From an uncultured Pseudomonadota bacterium (GTDB lineage: Bacteria; Pseudomonadota; Gammaproteobacteria; Methylococcales; Methylomonadaceae): a stretch of 64,000 bases of DNA. The notes under the pieces were generated by a model. It was not told the origin of the DNA. It was given only the letters and a program-made list of their open reading frames with translations, and ran no database searches. A program made the position numbers and the translations under genes. Where the stretch lies: the NCBI GenBank assembly GCA_903834465.1, contig CAILJB010000091.1, positions 1 through 64,000 of the forward strand, read 5' to 3'. Positions 19,198 through 28,407 of this stretch are shown here, piece after piece (position 1 is the stretch's first letter; the number at the start of each line of letters is the position of its first letter).

Positions 19198-20547
19198 TTA
19201 CTTAGTAGTAACATTCACCATCGCTTGCCACGCCACATCAAACATCACGGTTAATTCATCCTGTGTAATAACATACGGAGGCATAAAATAAATCACATTC
19301 CCCAATGGTCGAAGCAACACGCCTTTCGACAACGCATACCGATAAACTTGCAAACCGCGTCGTTCTTGCCACGGATAAGGATCACGAGTAGTTTTGTTTT
19401 TAACCAATTCAATGGCGACAATCATTCCGGTTTGACGCACTTCGGCGACATTGGGATGATTCAAAAAACGTTGCGCTAATACCGTCATTTTCGCTGCTAA
19501 AATGCTATTATTTGCCAATACATCTTGCGATTCAAAAATACTTAACGTCGCCAATGCTGCCCGACAGGCTAAGGCATTGCCGGTGTAACTGTGAGAATGT
19601 AAAAATGCGCTGAGTTTTTCATAATCATCATAAAACGCGCCATAAATTTTATCTGTTGTCAGCACCGCTGAAAGCGGCAAATAACCGCCCGTTAAGCCTT
19701 TTGATAAACATAAAAAATCTGGCGAAATTGCTGCCTGTTCACACGCAAATAACGTTCCGGTGCGTCCAAAACCAACGGCAATTTCATCGGTAATTAAATG
19801 AACGCCATATTTATCACACGCCTCGCGCAATAATTTCAAATAAACCGCGTCGTACATTCGCATATTGCCTGCACATTGCACTAACGGTTCAATAATGACG
19901 GCACAAACTTCATTTGCATGTTGCTGCAAAGTTTGTTCAAGATGAACAAATTGGCGCGTGGAATAATCTGCCCAACTTTCGCCTTCTTCTCGAAAATAAC
20001 AATCGGGACTAGACACAGTCATCACGTCCATAAGCAATGGCGCGTAAGTTTTTTTGTATAACGCCACATCGCCAACGGCTAATGCCCCTAACGTTTCCCC
20101 GTGATAACTATTTTCGAGGGTAATAAATTTTGTTTTCTGACTTTGTCCGCAATTTTGCCAGTAATGAAAACTCATTTTTAACGCAACTTCGACCGCCGCT
20201 GAACCATTATCGGCATAAAAACAGCGTGATAATCCCGCCGGTGTAATGGCAACTAATTTTTCCGCTAATTCAATCGCGGCTTCATGCGTAAAACCTGCAA
20301 AAATAACGTGTTCTAAATTATCCAGTTGGTTTTTGAGTGCCGCGTTAATAATTGGATTGGCATGACCAAATAAATTCACCCACCACGAACTAATGGCATC
20401 TAAATAACGATTGCCTTCAAAATCTTCCAGCCAAACGCCTTCCCCTGATTTTATGGGAATCAAAGGAAATGTTTCGTGGTCGTGCATTTGGGTACATGGA
20501 TGCCACAATACGGCTAAATCACGTTGGGATAGAATCGCGTTTTTCAT
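19198..20547 (-). CDS. bioA: Adenosylmethionine-8-amino-7-oxononanoate aminotransferase
   Basis: A 449-residue PLP enzyme that transaminates KAPA to DAPA in biotin synthesis using S-adenosylmethionine. It starts with the diagnostic LWHPCTQMHDHETFPLIPI and ISSWWVNLFGH, has the PLP-binding LSKGLTGGYLPL (Schiff-base Lys) and LITDEIAVGFGRTG. I chose the ATG at 20547; an upstream in-frame ATG at 20640 adds 31 residues not typical of the family. No other bio gene is in the window. It ends 24 bp from the tRNA-His 3' end, convergently. Confidence 0.95.
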   Translation of the reverse strand: MKNAILSQRDLAVLWHPCTQMHDHETFPLIPIKSGEGVWLEDFEGNRYLDAISSWWVNLFGHANPIINAALKNQLDNLEHVIFAGFTHEAAIELAEKLVAITPAGLSRCFYADNGSAAVEVALKMSFHYWQNCGQSQKTKFITLENSYHGETLGALAVGDVALYKKTYAPLLMDVMTVSSPDCYFREEGESWADYSTRQFVHLEQTLQQHANEVCAVIIEPLVQCAGNMRMYDAVYLKLLREACDKYGVHLITDEIAVGFGRTGTLFACEQAAISPDFLCLSKGLTGGYLPLSAVLTTDKIYGAFYDDYEKLSAFLHSHSYTGNALACRAALATLSIFESQDVLANNSILAAKMTVLAQRFLNHPNVAEVRQTGMIVAIELVKNKTTRDPYPWQERRGLQVYRYALSKGVLLRPLGNVIYFMPPYVITQDELTVMFDVAWQAMVNVTTK

Positions 20548-20651
20548 TAGATAAATTATCGAAAAGAGTGGCGGATATGGTAAAAGGACAGCTCTAATAC
20601 TACCATCACAGCCATACAATTGTTTATTTTCACAAAGCAAAGGGAGAAATT

Positions 20652-21290
20652 ATGAAACGATTTATTTGTTTAGGGACAATTTGCGTTCTAAATAGCATTT
20701 CTTCATTAGCCAATGCTGAGGTTTATAAATGCTCGCAAGACGGTATAAAAGTTTATTCCGAATCGCCATGTGGCATTGATGCCACGGTCATGACGTTTGA
20801 AAATAGCCCTAAACAAGAATCTAAAAAAACATTTCCTCTAACAGAAAAAAAACAACCGAATACAAGCGTTATCACTGGCAACGTTATCAAAGTTGTAGAC
20901 GGCGATACCATTACAATTCGAACGTCTAACGGCAAAGTAAAAATACGATTCGCGCAAATTGATGCGCCCGAAACCTCACATTTTGGCAGCAAAGCGCAAC
21001 CGTATGGCAAAGAAGCTGCCATGTTTTTAACAAGTTTAGTTGCGAATCGTTCAGTGCGCGTGGAAGTGGAAACGGTTGATCAATACGGGCGTAACGTAGG
21101 AACGGTGTATGTTGACGGCAATAATATCAACCGTGAAATGGTCAAAAATGGTTATGCGTGGGTTTATCGCGAATACGCGCACGATTCAACATTGATAGAT
21201 TTAGAAAAATCCGCGCGTGAACGCCATATTGGTTTATGGCGTTCCGATAATCCTATTTATCCATCTGATTTTAGAAAGGAAAACAAATAA
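20652..21290 (+). CDS. Secreted thermonuclease-like (SNase) protein with N-terminal DUF4124
   Basis: 212 residues: signal peptide (cleavage after SLANA, about residue 23), then a short AEVYKCSQDGIKVYSESPCG segment typical of DUF4124, then a staphylococcal-nuclease OB-fold from about residue 75. The nuclease has VVDGDTITI, RFAQIDAPE and DQYGRNVG carrying the metal-binding Asp residues and catalytic Arg-Glu-Arg. Likely a periplasmic or extracellular Ca-dependent nuclease. In a comEC-bearing cell it could aid DNA scavenging, but that is a guess. Start has a GGGAG ribosome site. Confidence 0.9.
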   Translation: MKRFICLGTICVLNSISSLANAEVYKCSQDGIKVYSESPCGIDATVMTFENSPKQESKKTFPLTEKKQPNTSVITGNVIKVVDGDTITIRTSNGKVKIRFAQIDAPETSHFGSKAQPYGKEAAMFLTSLVANRSVRVEVETVDQYGRNVGTVYVDGNNINREMVKNGYAWVYREYAHDSTLIDLEKSARERHIGLWRSDNPIYPSDFRKENK

Positions 21291-21295
21291 TAAAT

Positions 21296-23692
21296 TTACG
21301 CCGCGTCCCCTTCTTTGTCATCGTCGTCGCCCAATTCTGAAATCTCTTTTAAACGACAAATCGCTTTAAAGTTCACACTGCCTTCCACACAATTTCCATC
21401 ATCGTCAATCATTCCCACAACTTCGCCGGTTAATAATCCTAATGCTTCATCAACCGTATTTACCGCGTAAATGGAAAATAACCCCGCTTCCACAGCGTCT
21501 AATACGTCTTGTTTGAGCATTAAATTACGTTTGTTTGCAGCAGGAATAATTACCGCGTGCGAACCATTTAAACCGCGTGCTTGGCATAAACGGAAAAAGC
21601 CTTCGATTTTTTCATTCGCGCCACCAATGGCTTGCACTTCACCGTATTGGTTAATCGAACCGGTAACGGCAAAATTTTGTTTAATTGGCACGCGCGTCAA
21701 CGCAGAAATCAAACTACACAACTCCGCAAGTGATGCGCTATCGCCATCAATGTGACCGTAAGATTGTTCCATTGCGATGCTGGCAGAAATGGCGAGCGGA
21801 AATTGTTGCGCGTAACAATGTCCCAAATAACCGGTCAGAATCATGACACCTTTTGAATGCAATGCCTGCCCTAATTCCACTTCGCGTTCAATATCGACAA
21901 CGCCGCGCGAACCCGGATAAACAGTTGTCGTAATGCGTGCTGGCGTACCAAAACTGCTGCCGCCCATATCTAAAACTGTCAAACCGTTGATTTTGCCAAT
22001 CGCGCTGCCATCGGTATCAATCAAAATCGTGCCGTCGAGCATTTCTTCTAAAATGGTTTGCGACATGCGTCCATTGCGATATTCCCGCGCCGCTAACGCT
22101 TGTTCAATATGCGTGCGGTCAATCTTCTGTTCACTTTGCGTTTTTTTAGCGAATAATTGCGCCTCTCCAATAATTTCTAACGCATCGTTAATACACGCTG
22201 AAAAATATTGCTGACTTTCTGCCAAGCGACAACTGTGTTCAATTAAACTTTCGATTGCCGCACAAGTAAGCGGGAACGTTTTTGCATCGCTTGCTTGTTT
22301 GACCATCAATTGCGCGAAATGTTGCATCGTCGCTGGCGTTCGTGGAATCCGATAATCAAAATCTGCCAACACGCGAAATGACTCATTAAATTCGTCGTCC
22401 ATCGCTTCGAGCAAATAATAAATATCGCTACTGCCGACCAAAATAATTTTGACGTTTAACGGAATCACTTCGGGTTTGAGCGTAATGGTATTCACACTTT
22501 GCTCGGTATAAGGCGATTCAATTTCGATATAACCGGCTTTTAATGCACGCTTCAAACCTTCCCAAACAAACGGATAATGCAGCACTTTTTCGGCATCTAA
22601 AATCAAATAACCGCCATTGGCTTTATGCAACGCACCGGCACAAATACGGCGATAATGCGGAATTAACGTGCCTTGATCGTTCGTATATTCCACACGCCCG
22701 AAAAGATTTTGATACGTCGGATGCGTTTCATAAATAACCGGCGCACCGCTATCTTGTTTGTAATCAATCAAAATATTGGGTGCGTATTGTTCCAAAATTA
22801 ACCGCTTCAACGTGTGGTCGCGTTCAATGGGTTCATTCGATGAAACCGGCATTAAATAATCGTTAATCGTATGCCGTAGATTTTTTTTCACTTCGGCTAA
22901 ATACGTTACCACATCGTCAATGGCTTCGTAGCGCGAATTTAATTCGTCAAACAGTGGCTCAATCGCCGCGTCAATCGTATCGTTATTGAGTTGTTGCATC
23001 GAGGCGGCAAGCTCTCTGCGCCACTGCGGTAATTCCAATAACGCTTCGCTTAAACAATCTTCCAATTCTTCAATATGCTGTTTGAATATGTCACGCTCTT
23101 CGCTCGACAAAGCTGATAATTGTTCTTCGCGCATCGGTTTGTTTTCAGACAATGGCACAAAATTAAACGTGTCATTTTCGGAAAATAAACCAATATTTAA
23201 CTCACGCGCTTGTTCGTCAATGCGTTCGGTTGCATCACGATAAGTATGAACAAATTGCCGTTCGACAGCCGTTTTTTTCTGTTGATAACTCGGGTTTTCA
23301 AACGCAGCCGGAAACGTTGCCAACACATTGGTAATTAAATTTTCAATCGCTTTGCAAAAAGCCTGACCGTGTTCAGCGGGCAATTGCACCGCAATCGGTT
23401 CGCGCGAATTCTCGAAATTATCCACATACGCATACGACATAGGCGCAGGGTTATTCGGTGCGAGTGCGTTTAAATACTGCATAATCATCGACAACCGACC
23501 CGAACCGGTTTCGCCCATAACAAAAATGTTATAGCCCGAATTAGGCATGGCGATACCGAATTCGAGTGCAGATTGAGCGCGTTCTTGCCCCAAAATGCTC
23601 GTCTGTGAATTCAACGGTGTGGTGAAATCGATAGCACTTAAATCGATAGTGGCTTTTAGCGTGGCGAGCGGGAGCTTTAAAGAATCGAGCAT
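21296..23692 (-). CDS. Lon-related ATP-dependent protease (AAA_32 / Lon_C)
   Basis: A 798-residue Lon-like protease of the LonB/YcbZ-related class: N-terminal AAA domain (GQERAQSAL, Walker A-like GETGSGR where Arg replaces the usual Lys), a long helical insertion (about 130-290), Walker B-like GGYLILDAEKVL, and a C-terminal Lon protease domain. The catalytic Ser is in DGDSASLAEL and the Lys lies within the segment ending GSINQYGEV. The acidic tail is DDDDKEGD. It should be cytosolic and soluble, and its physiological substrates are unknown. It lies 3 bp after the BON lipoprotein gene and is convergent with the nuclease gene. Confidence 0.9.
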   Translation of the reverse strand: MLDSLKLPLATLKATIDLSAIDFTTPLNSQTSILGQERAQSALEFGIAMPNSGYNIFVMGETGSGRLSMIMQYLNALAPNNPAPMSYAYVDNFENSREPIAVQLPAEHGQAFCKAIENLITNVLATFPAAFENPSYQQKKTAVERQFVHTYRDATERIDEQARELNIGLFSENDTFNFVPLSENKPMREEQLSALSSEERDIFKQHIEELEDCLSEALLELPQWRRELAASMQQLNNDTIDAAIEPLFDELNSRYEAIDDVVTYLAEVKKNLRHTINDYLMPVSSNEPIERDHTLKRLILEQYAPNILIDYKQDSGAPVIYETHPTYQNLFGRVEYTNDQGTLIPHYRRICAGALHKANGGYLILDAEKVLHYPFVWEGLKRALKAGYIEIESPYTEQSVNTITLKPEVIPLNVKIILVGSSDIYYLLEAMDDEFNESFRVLADFDYRIPRTPATMQHFAQLMVKQASDAKTFPLTCAAIESLIEHSCRLAESQQYFSACINDALEIIGEAQLFAKKTQSEQKIDRTHIEQALAAREYRNGRMSQTILEEMLDGTILIDTDGSAIGKINGLTVLDMGGSSFGTPARITTTVYPGSRGVVDIEREVELGQALHSKGVMILTGYLGHCYAQQFPLAISASIAMEQSYGHIDGDSASLAELCSLISALTRVPIKQNFAVTGSINQYGEVQAIGGANEKIEGFFRLCQARGLNGSHAVIIPAANKRNLMLKQDVLDAVEAGLFSIYAVNTVDEALGLLTGEVVGMIDDDGNCVEGSVNFKAICRLKEISELGDDDDKEGDAA

Positions 23693-23695
23693 ATT

Positions 23696-24010
23696 TTATT
23701 TAATGATTAAACTATTATTAACGGCTTTGACACCTTTGACGGTTCGAGCGAGCTGCACAGCGCGGTCGGCTTCTTTTTGCGTATCGATAAATCCACTCAA
23801 TTGCACCGTTCCTCGGAAACTTTTGACGTTAATATCGAGCATTTTTAAACGTGAATCGCCTAGAAAAGTCGCTTTAATTTTAGTGGTTAAAACGGAGTCG
23901 TCTAAATATTCGCCCGTACTTTCGCGTTTAGTATTATCCGAACAACCTACCATCACACTTAACAGGAATACACTGAGCAATAAACGAGTAAGAAACTTTA
24001 ATGTGTTCAT
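23696..24010 (-). CDS. BON-domain lipoprotein (OsmY-like)
   Basis: 104 residues: signal peptide with lipobox SVMVGC (Cys at about 23), a short linker, and one BON domain (LTTKIKATFLGDSRLKMLDINVKSF through VKGVKAVNNSL). BON domains bind membranes and occur in OsmY and DolP-type envelope maintenance proteins. It is three bases upstream of the Lon-related gene, which suggests one envelope/proteostasis operon. Confidence 0.9.
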   Translation of the reverse strand: MNTLKFLTRLLLSVFLLSVMVGCSDNTKRESTGEYLDDSVLTTKIKATFLGDSRLKMLDINVKSFRGTVQLSGFIDTQKEADRAVQLARTVKGVKAVNNSLIIK

Positions 24011-24160
24011 AATTTAGATAAAAGGTTCAAGGTGAAAAGTTCAAGTCGGCATATATCATAACGTTTTAGCAGGATGCAAGCTATAACAGGCTAGGAAAAG
24101 CCAGTTCTCAATGCTAGACTTCAAAGTTGTCATCTTAATTTGAATTTTTAGAGTATTTGA

Positions 24161-24910
24161 ATGTTTCGTTATTTCCCCCCGCAACACAATCTTCACCCGC
24201 ACAATTACCGAGATTATTACATTGCTGCATTTACTTTCTTTTGCGTTGCCGTATGTTTAATAACCGATGCAGATGCCACGATAGAAAAACAAAATGCTTT
24301 AGGCGTAAGCGGTTGGGTATTTTTGATTGGTTGGTTGCTAGGCGAAAACAAAGAAATTCGCGTGCAAGTTTTGATTGCCGTGTTATTTGCCACGGTGGGC
24401 GAGCATTTCGCATCCCCGTTTATGGGCGGTTATACCTATCGTTTTCATAATGTTCCGGCTTATGTTCCCGCTGGGCATGGCATGGTGTATTTAACTGCTG
24501 TGGCGTTGGGACGTTCCGGATTTTTCGTGCGTTATGCGCGGCAAATTGCTTTTTTTGTCGTGGCAGTCTGTGGCGCGTGGTCACTGTGGGGCATTACCTT
24601 TGCCGAGCAAGGTGATTTTGTTGGCGCGTTGTTGTTTGTTATATTTTTGCTGTATTTATTTAAAGGACGTTCTCCGCTGGTTTATTTAGCCGCTTTTTTT
24701 ATTACGACATGGCTGGAGTTAATCGGCACAGCGGTCGGAACGTGGCAATGGGCAGCCATCGACCCTGTTTTAGGTTTGCCACAAGGAAATCCGCCTAGCG
24801 GCGTGGCGGCGTGGTATTGTTTAGTGGATGCCGTGGCAATGGGCGGCTCTGCACCCGTTTTGCGAGCTGCAAAACGCACGCGGGATTTTCTATTGCAAAA
24901 ATTAAGTTAA
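24161..24910 (+). CDS. Hypothetical polytopic membrane protein
   Basis: 249 residues with about seven hydrophobic helices (for example YIAAFTFFCVAVCLI, IAFFVVAVCGAWSLW, ALLFVIFLLYLF, PLVYLAAFFITTWLEL). Conserved-looking polar spots inside helices include GEHFASPFMGGYTYRF, GHGMVYL and WLELIGTAVGTWQW, which may be functional. I do not recognise the family. It may be co-transcribed with the tautomerase gene 35 bp downstream. The ATG is preceded only by a weak site. Confidence 0.75.
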   Translation: MFRYFPPQHNLHPHNYRDYYIAAFTFFCVAVCLITDADATIEKQNALGVSGWVFLIGWLLGENKEIRVQVLIAVLFATVGEHFASPFMGGYTYRFHNVPAYVPAGHGMVYLTAVALGRSGFFVRYARQIAFFVVAVCGAWSLWGITFAEQGDFVGALLFVIFLLYLFKGRSPLVYLAAFFITTWLELIGTAVGTWQWAAIDPVLGLPQGNPPSGVAAWYCLVDAVAMGGSAPVLRAAKRTRDFLLQKLS

Positions 24911-24945
24911 TGTTATTTTTCAATCTACTGTTTTGAGGAAATTTT

Positions 24946-25287
24946 ATGCCTTATGTCAAACTGAACACCAATGTTGAAATCGCGGATAAACCTCAGGTTT
25001 TGCGTCAACTTTCGCAATTGTTAGTCAAAGAAACGGGTAAACCGGAATCGTATGTGATGGTTGAAATCGCGCATAATCCGAACATGTTGTTTGCTGGCAA
25101 AGATGCGCCACTTGCTTATTTGGAATGTAAAAGTATTGGTTTAACGGAAAAGCAGGCGAAGGCGTTAAGCGCGTCGCTGTGTCAATTACTCAATGCCGAA
25201 TTACACATCCCGTCGGATAGAATTTATATTGAATTTAGCAATGCCCCTGCGGCGTTTTGGGGTTATAACGGTTCTACGTTTGGTTAA
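24946..25287 (+). CDS. MIF-family (phenylpyruvate tautomerase-like) protein
   Basis: A 113-residue tautomerase-superfamily protein of the macrophage migration inhibitory factor branch. It starts MPYVKLNTNVEI with the catalytic N-terminal Pro after Met removal, has SYVMVEIAHNPNMLFAGKD and the C-terminal IYIEFSNAPAAFWGYNGSTF. It should form a trimer with keto-enol tautomerase activity; the bacterial role is unclear. The ribosome site is TTGAGG. It is followed by a strong terminator. Confidence 0.9.
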   Translation: MPYVKLNTNVEIADKPQVLRQLSQLLVKETGKPESYVMVEIAHNPNMLFAGKDAPLAYLECKSIGLTEKQAKALSASLCQLLNAELHIPSDRIYIEFSNAPAAFWGYNGSTFG

Positions 25288-25304
25288 ACGTTTAAGCTAC
25301 ATAG

Positions 25305-25334
25305 AAAGGCGATGTTTTTGGCATTGCCTTTTTT
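25305..25334 (+). terminator. Intrinsic terminator after the tautomerase gene
   Basis: AAAGGCGATG and CATTGCCTTT pair (one G-T) around TTTTTGG, followed by TTTT. It is one of three related terminators in the window sharing a GCGATG-T5-NN-CATCGC core (also at 28.9 and 30.1 kb). Confidence 0.85.
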
Positions 25335-25420
25335 AAATAATTAGTTTTAGTTTGTTTCTCAATAAGTCCAATCTCGAATCCAATGTGCAAGCAGCTAAAA
25401 GTGTCGTTTCAGTTAAGTTA

Positions 25421-25473
25421 AAATAAAAACGGTTTTTATACAATTCGCCGTAATTTTTCTACGGTAAACTTAA
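25421..25473. repeat. Nested inverted repeats upstream of the ATPase gene
   Basis: An outer pair GTTAAGTT / AACTTAAC (25422-25429 and 25466-25473) encloses a smaller hairpin CCGTA-N7-TACGG (25448-25452 and 25460-25464). It lies 64 bp before the ATPase start, in an otherwise featureless gap after the tautomerase terminator. It could be an operator for self-regulation or a leader RNA structure; no promoter hexamers were convincing. Confidence 0.4.
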
Positions 25474-25536
25474 CATTTTAACAATAGCTTGCTACACTGA
25501 ACGCTCTTATGTTTTATTTCCAGTCATACTATTATC

Positions 25537-26658
25537 ATGCTTACAAAATTTGAGGTTACTAATTTCAAAAGCTTTAAAGAAAAGTTTACTTTTGATTTTA
25601 CCAATACTAGCGATTACCAATTCAATACGGAATGTGTAAAAAATGGTATCACTAACAAAGGTATGATTTACGGGGCTAATGGTTCGGGGAAATCTAATTT
25701 GGGTTTAGCAATCTTTGATGTTGTCTCGCATTTAACAGATAAAAATTTTAAAAAAGCATATTACAAAAATTACTTAAATGGAAATAATCTCAAAGAGGAA
25801 TTAGCAGAATTTAGTTACACTTTTAAATTTGGAGAAAACAAAATTGAGTATTCTTACGGAAAATCAGACACAGATACATTAGTTTATGAAAATTTAATAA
25901 TCAATGATGATCAAGTTATCCGATTAGACCGCAGAAATAGCAACGAGGCATTTATAAATATTTTAGGAGCTGAAAATCTAAATACAGATATGGGACAATC
26001 AAAAATATCAGTTATTAATTATGTCAAAAATAACACTGTTCGCACTGCTAACATTATAAATACTGTATTTGATTATTTTACAGATTTTATTGATAACATG
26101 CTGTTTGTTAAAACTTTAATGGGCAATGAAATCTATTATTTAGGATTGGAAAAATTTACTGGCGACATTATTACCGACATTGTAGGGCATAATAATCTTC
26201 GAGATTTTGAAAAATTTCTTAACGATGCTGGGATTGAATGTAAATTAAAAACGATTAAACAAAATGGAAGGCTTGATCTATTTTTTGTTTTTAATGAAAA
26301 GAATATGCCGTTTTATGACGTTGCATCTACAGGTACACAATCACTAACATTGCTTTACTTTTGGTTGCAACGATTAAAAGAAAACAAACAAGTTTCATTT
26401 GTATTTATTGACGAGTTTGATGCCTTTTATCATCATGAATTGTCAGAGACTGTTGTGAAACAGCTAAACAAAATTGATGCACAGGTTATTTTAACCACAC
26501 ATAACACCAGTATCATGTCGAATGACTTATTAAGACCTGATTGTTATTTTTTAATGACGAAAGAAAAAATAAAACCCCTGAGTCAATGTACAGAAAAAGA
26601 ACTACGCTTTGCTCACAACCTTGAGAAAATTTATAGGGCAGAAGGTTTTAATGTCTAA
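25537..26658 (+). CDS. AAA family ATPase (AAA_15/AAA_21-like), defence-type
   Basis: A 373-residue ABC/SMC-like ATPase. It starts LTKFEVTNFKSFKEK, with Walker A GANGSGKSN near residue 48, a diverged signature region STGTQSLTLLYFW near 264, Walker B VSFVFIDEFDAF near 292, and a downstream His switch LTTHNTS. This layout occurs in ATPase partners of TOPRIM/RloB-type nucleases in phage-defence pairs (AbiL- and PARIS-like). The following gene encodes such a TOPRIM-like protein and overlaps it by 8 bp. Base composition is more AT-rich than the flanking core genes. The frame is intact. Defence is inferred from architecture, not shown. Confidence 0.85.
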   Translation: MLTKFEVTNFKSFKEKFTFDFTNTSDYQFNTECVKNGITNKGMIYGANGSGKSNLGLAIFDVVSHLTDKNFKKAYYKNYLNGNNLKEELAEFSYTFKFGENKIEYSYGKSDTDTLVYENLIINDDQVIRLDRRNSNEAFINILGAENLNTDMGQSKISVINYVKNNTVRTANIINTVFDYFTDFIDNMLFVKTLMGNEIYYLGLEKFTGDIITDIVGHNNLRDFEKFLNDAGIECKLKTIKQNGRLDLFFVFNEKNMPFYDVASTGTQSLTLLYFWLQRLKENKQVSFVFIDEFDAFYHHELSETVVKQLNKIDAQVILTTHNTSIMSNDLLRPDCYFLMTKEKIKPLSQCTEKELRFAHNLEKIYRAEGFNV

Positions 26659-27451
26659 AGCTAAAGTTATTCTGTTTGTATTTGAAGGGGAAAAAACAGA
26701 GAAAAAAATCTTTGCATCTTTGCAAAAATACTTTTTAAATGAAAATGGGCATAGCGTTTTATGTGCAACTTTTAATGCGGATATTTATCAGCTTTATCAA
26801 AAACTAGAGCTAGGAAATGATGAGATTAGCATTGATTTGGTTGAAGAACTTAGAGCTAAAAATGAAATCGAACTAACTGGAATTGTAAGAAAGAATATTG
26901 CGGAAGTTTATCTTTTTTTTGATTACGATGGTCATGCCGCTAATTTAAATAAAACATTGCGTGCCAATGATGATCATTTAAAGGAAATGCTTAATTATTT
27001 TAATAATGAAACGGAAAATGGAAAGCTATATATTAGTTATCCTATGGTTGAAGCTATTAAGCATTTGAAAGAAAATGTTGATTTCCATGAAACGATTGTT
27101 GAAGCGAAAACAAATATTAAATATAAAAATTTAGTCAGCTAAAATTGTGATTCTGATTATAACCAAATTGAAAAACTAAAATTTGAACATTGGATAATAA
27201 TAACGCAAGAACATTGCAAAAAACTAAACTTTCTCGTGGCTGCATCTTATTCATTTCCTGAGGAGGTTTTTCATCAACTAGAAATATTTGATGCCCAGTT
27301 AGAAAAATATATCAGACCAGAAAATAAAGTTGCTGTTTTAAGTGCTTTTCCTGTGCTTTTGCTCGATTATTATGGAACAGAAGGACTTTATAATAAAATA
27401 TCTTCCCATTTAAGCACGAAGAAATCGGACAATGGGGATTACTGCGAGTGA
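26651..27451 (+). pseudogene. RloB-like / TOPRIM-fold protein gene with an in-frame stop
   Basis: The start ATG at 26651 overlaps the ATPase stop. The product begins MSKAKVILFVFEGEKTEKKIF and has the TOPRIM-like acidic motifs FEGEKTE and YLFFDYDGH. Translation meets a single TAA at 27140-27142 (after NLVS), giving 163 residues. The same frame then stays open through NCDSDYNQIEKLKFEHW and SAFPVLLLDYYG to 27451, so a single nonsense change (for example AAA to TAA) is the simplest explanation. A second disturbance near 27400 is possible because frame +1 carries a protein-like tail (EEIGQWGLLRVIERDF) to 27480. Alternatives are a sequencing error, or a truncated but functional protein. Confidence 0.75.
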
Positions 27452-27503
27452 TTGAGCGGGATTTTCCAACGGAATACAATCAATTGTTCTAAAAATTCAT
27501 CAG

Positions 27504-28043
27504 TCAATTTAACTCTCCAGCAATCAAAGTTAAAAACATCTTTTCGCTAATAATATCTTGGTTATTTTCCACGCGGTCTAAATAAACCAAACCGTTCAAG
27601 TGGTCGTATTCATGTTGGAAAACCCGTGCTACAAAATCCTGAAAATCAACGTCTAACTGCTGCCCATCCAAATCCGTATAACAAACGCGAATCGATGAAT
27701 AACGCGGCACTAATGCCCGAATACTCGGAATACTCAAACAACCTTCCCAGTCCTTTTCTATCGTATCCGTTAGCGGCGTAAATTCAGGATTTACCATCAC
27801 CGTTGCAGGCATTTCAGGCGCATAGGGATAACGTTTTGTGGGTTTAGACGCTACGATGATTAGACGTTTTGATTCAAAAATTTGTGGTGCAGCTAATCCC
27901 ACGCCGCCAGAATCTTCTAACGTGAGCAACATCGTTTGCGCCAATTCGCGCACGGCAAAATTTGTTGCATCGTCAATGGGCTGTGCAATTTGTCTTAATA
28001 CTGATTCGCCCAAAAGGGCAATTTCTCTGGTTTTCATTGGCAT
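27504..28043 (-). CDS. def: Peptide deformylase
   Basis: A 179-residue metallohydrolase removing the formyl group from nascent N termini. The three family motifs are present: GVGLAAPQI (about 49), EGCLSIPS (Cys metal ligand, about 107) and QHEYDHLNG (HExxH-type His ligands). No fmt gene is beside it, so this may be a second, stand-alone deformylase. The VF530 gene lies 9 bp upstream on the same strand. Confidence 0.95.
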   Translation of the reverse strand: MPMKTREIALLGESVLRQIAQPIDDATNFAVRELAQTMLLTLEDSGGVGLAAPQIFESKRLIIVASKPTKRYPYAPEMPATVMVNPEFTPLTDTIEKDWEGCLSIPSIRALVPRYSSIRVCYTDLDGQQLDVDFQDFVARVFQHEYDHLNGLVYLDRVENNQDIISEKMFLTLIAGELN

Positions 28044-28052
28044 TTTCCTGTT

Positions 28053-28274
28053 TTACAATTCACTGTTTTTTTCTTTATAAGCGCAATACAGCATTTCAAT
28101 TTCCGTTCTTGCCCACGGGGTTTTGCGTAAAAATTTCAAGCTCGATTTTATGCTAGGTTCATTATAAAAACACCGAATCTTAACAAGTTGACTAAGTTCA
28201 ACCCAACCATACGCTGTGACCAATTCGTTTAAAATCGTTTCTAACGTTACGCCATTTAAATATTTTTTTGTCAT
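28053..28274 (-). CDS. VF530 (DUF2132) family DNA-binding protein
   Basis: 73 residues with the family pattern [19 protein letters not shown], then [19 protein letters not shown] and [12 protein letters not shown]. The VF530 family is small and helical with a reported DNA-binding fold; the role is unknown. It is followed by def with a 9-bp gap. Confidence 0.92.
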   Translation of the reverse strand: MTKKYLNGVTLETILNELVTAYGWVELSQLVKIRCFYNEPSIKSSLKFLRKTPWARTEIEMLYCAYKEKNSEL

Positions 28275-28381
28275 TTCGAAGTTTTATTAAGCCGTCTTTC
28301 AATTCGCTGAATTTTAACACAGTCGCCATTCAAACAATCTGTTGAAGATGCTAAATACTCTCGAATAGAATTGCCAAACAC
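28271..28381 (-). CDS. Possible 36-aa small ORF overlapping VF530
   Basis: A GTG-started frame encodes 36 residues ([15 protein letters not shown]...) and ends at a TGA that overlaps the VF530 ATG as ATGA. Composition looks protein-like and two Cys are spaced as CLNGDC. There is no Shine-Dalgarno sequence. It may be a small coupled gene, an upstream leader peptide, or chance. Confidence 0.25.
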   Translation of the reverse strand: MFGNSIREYLASSTDCLNGDCVKIQRIERRLNKTSK

Positions 28382-28407
28382 ATTTGATTAACAATAACGA
28401 TACTTTT

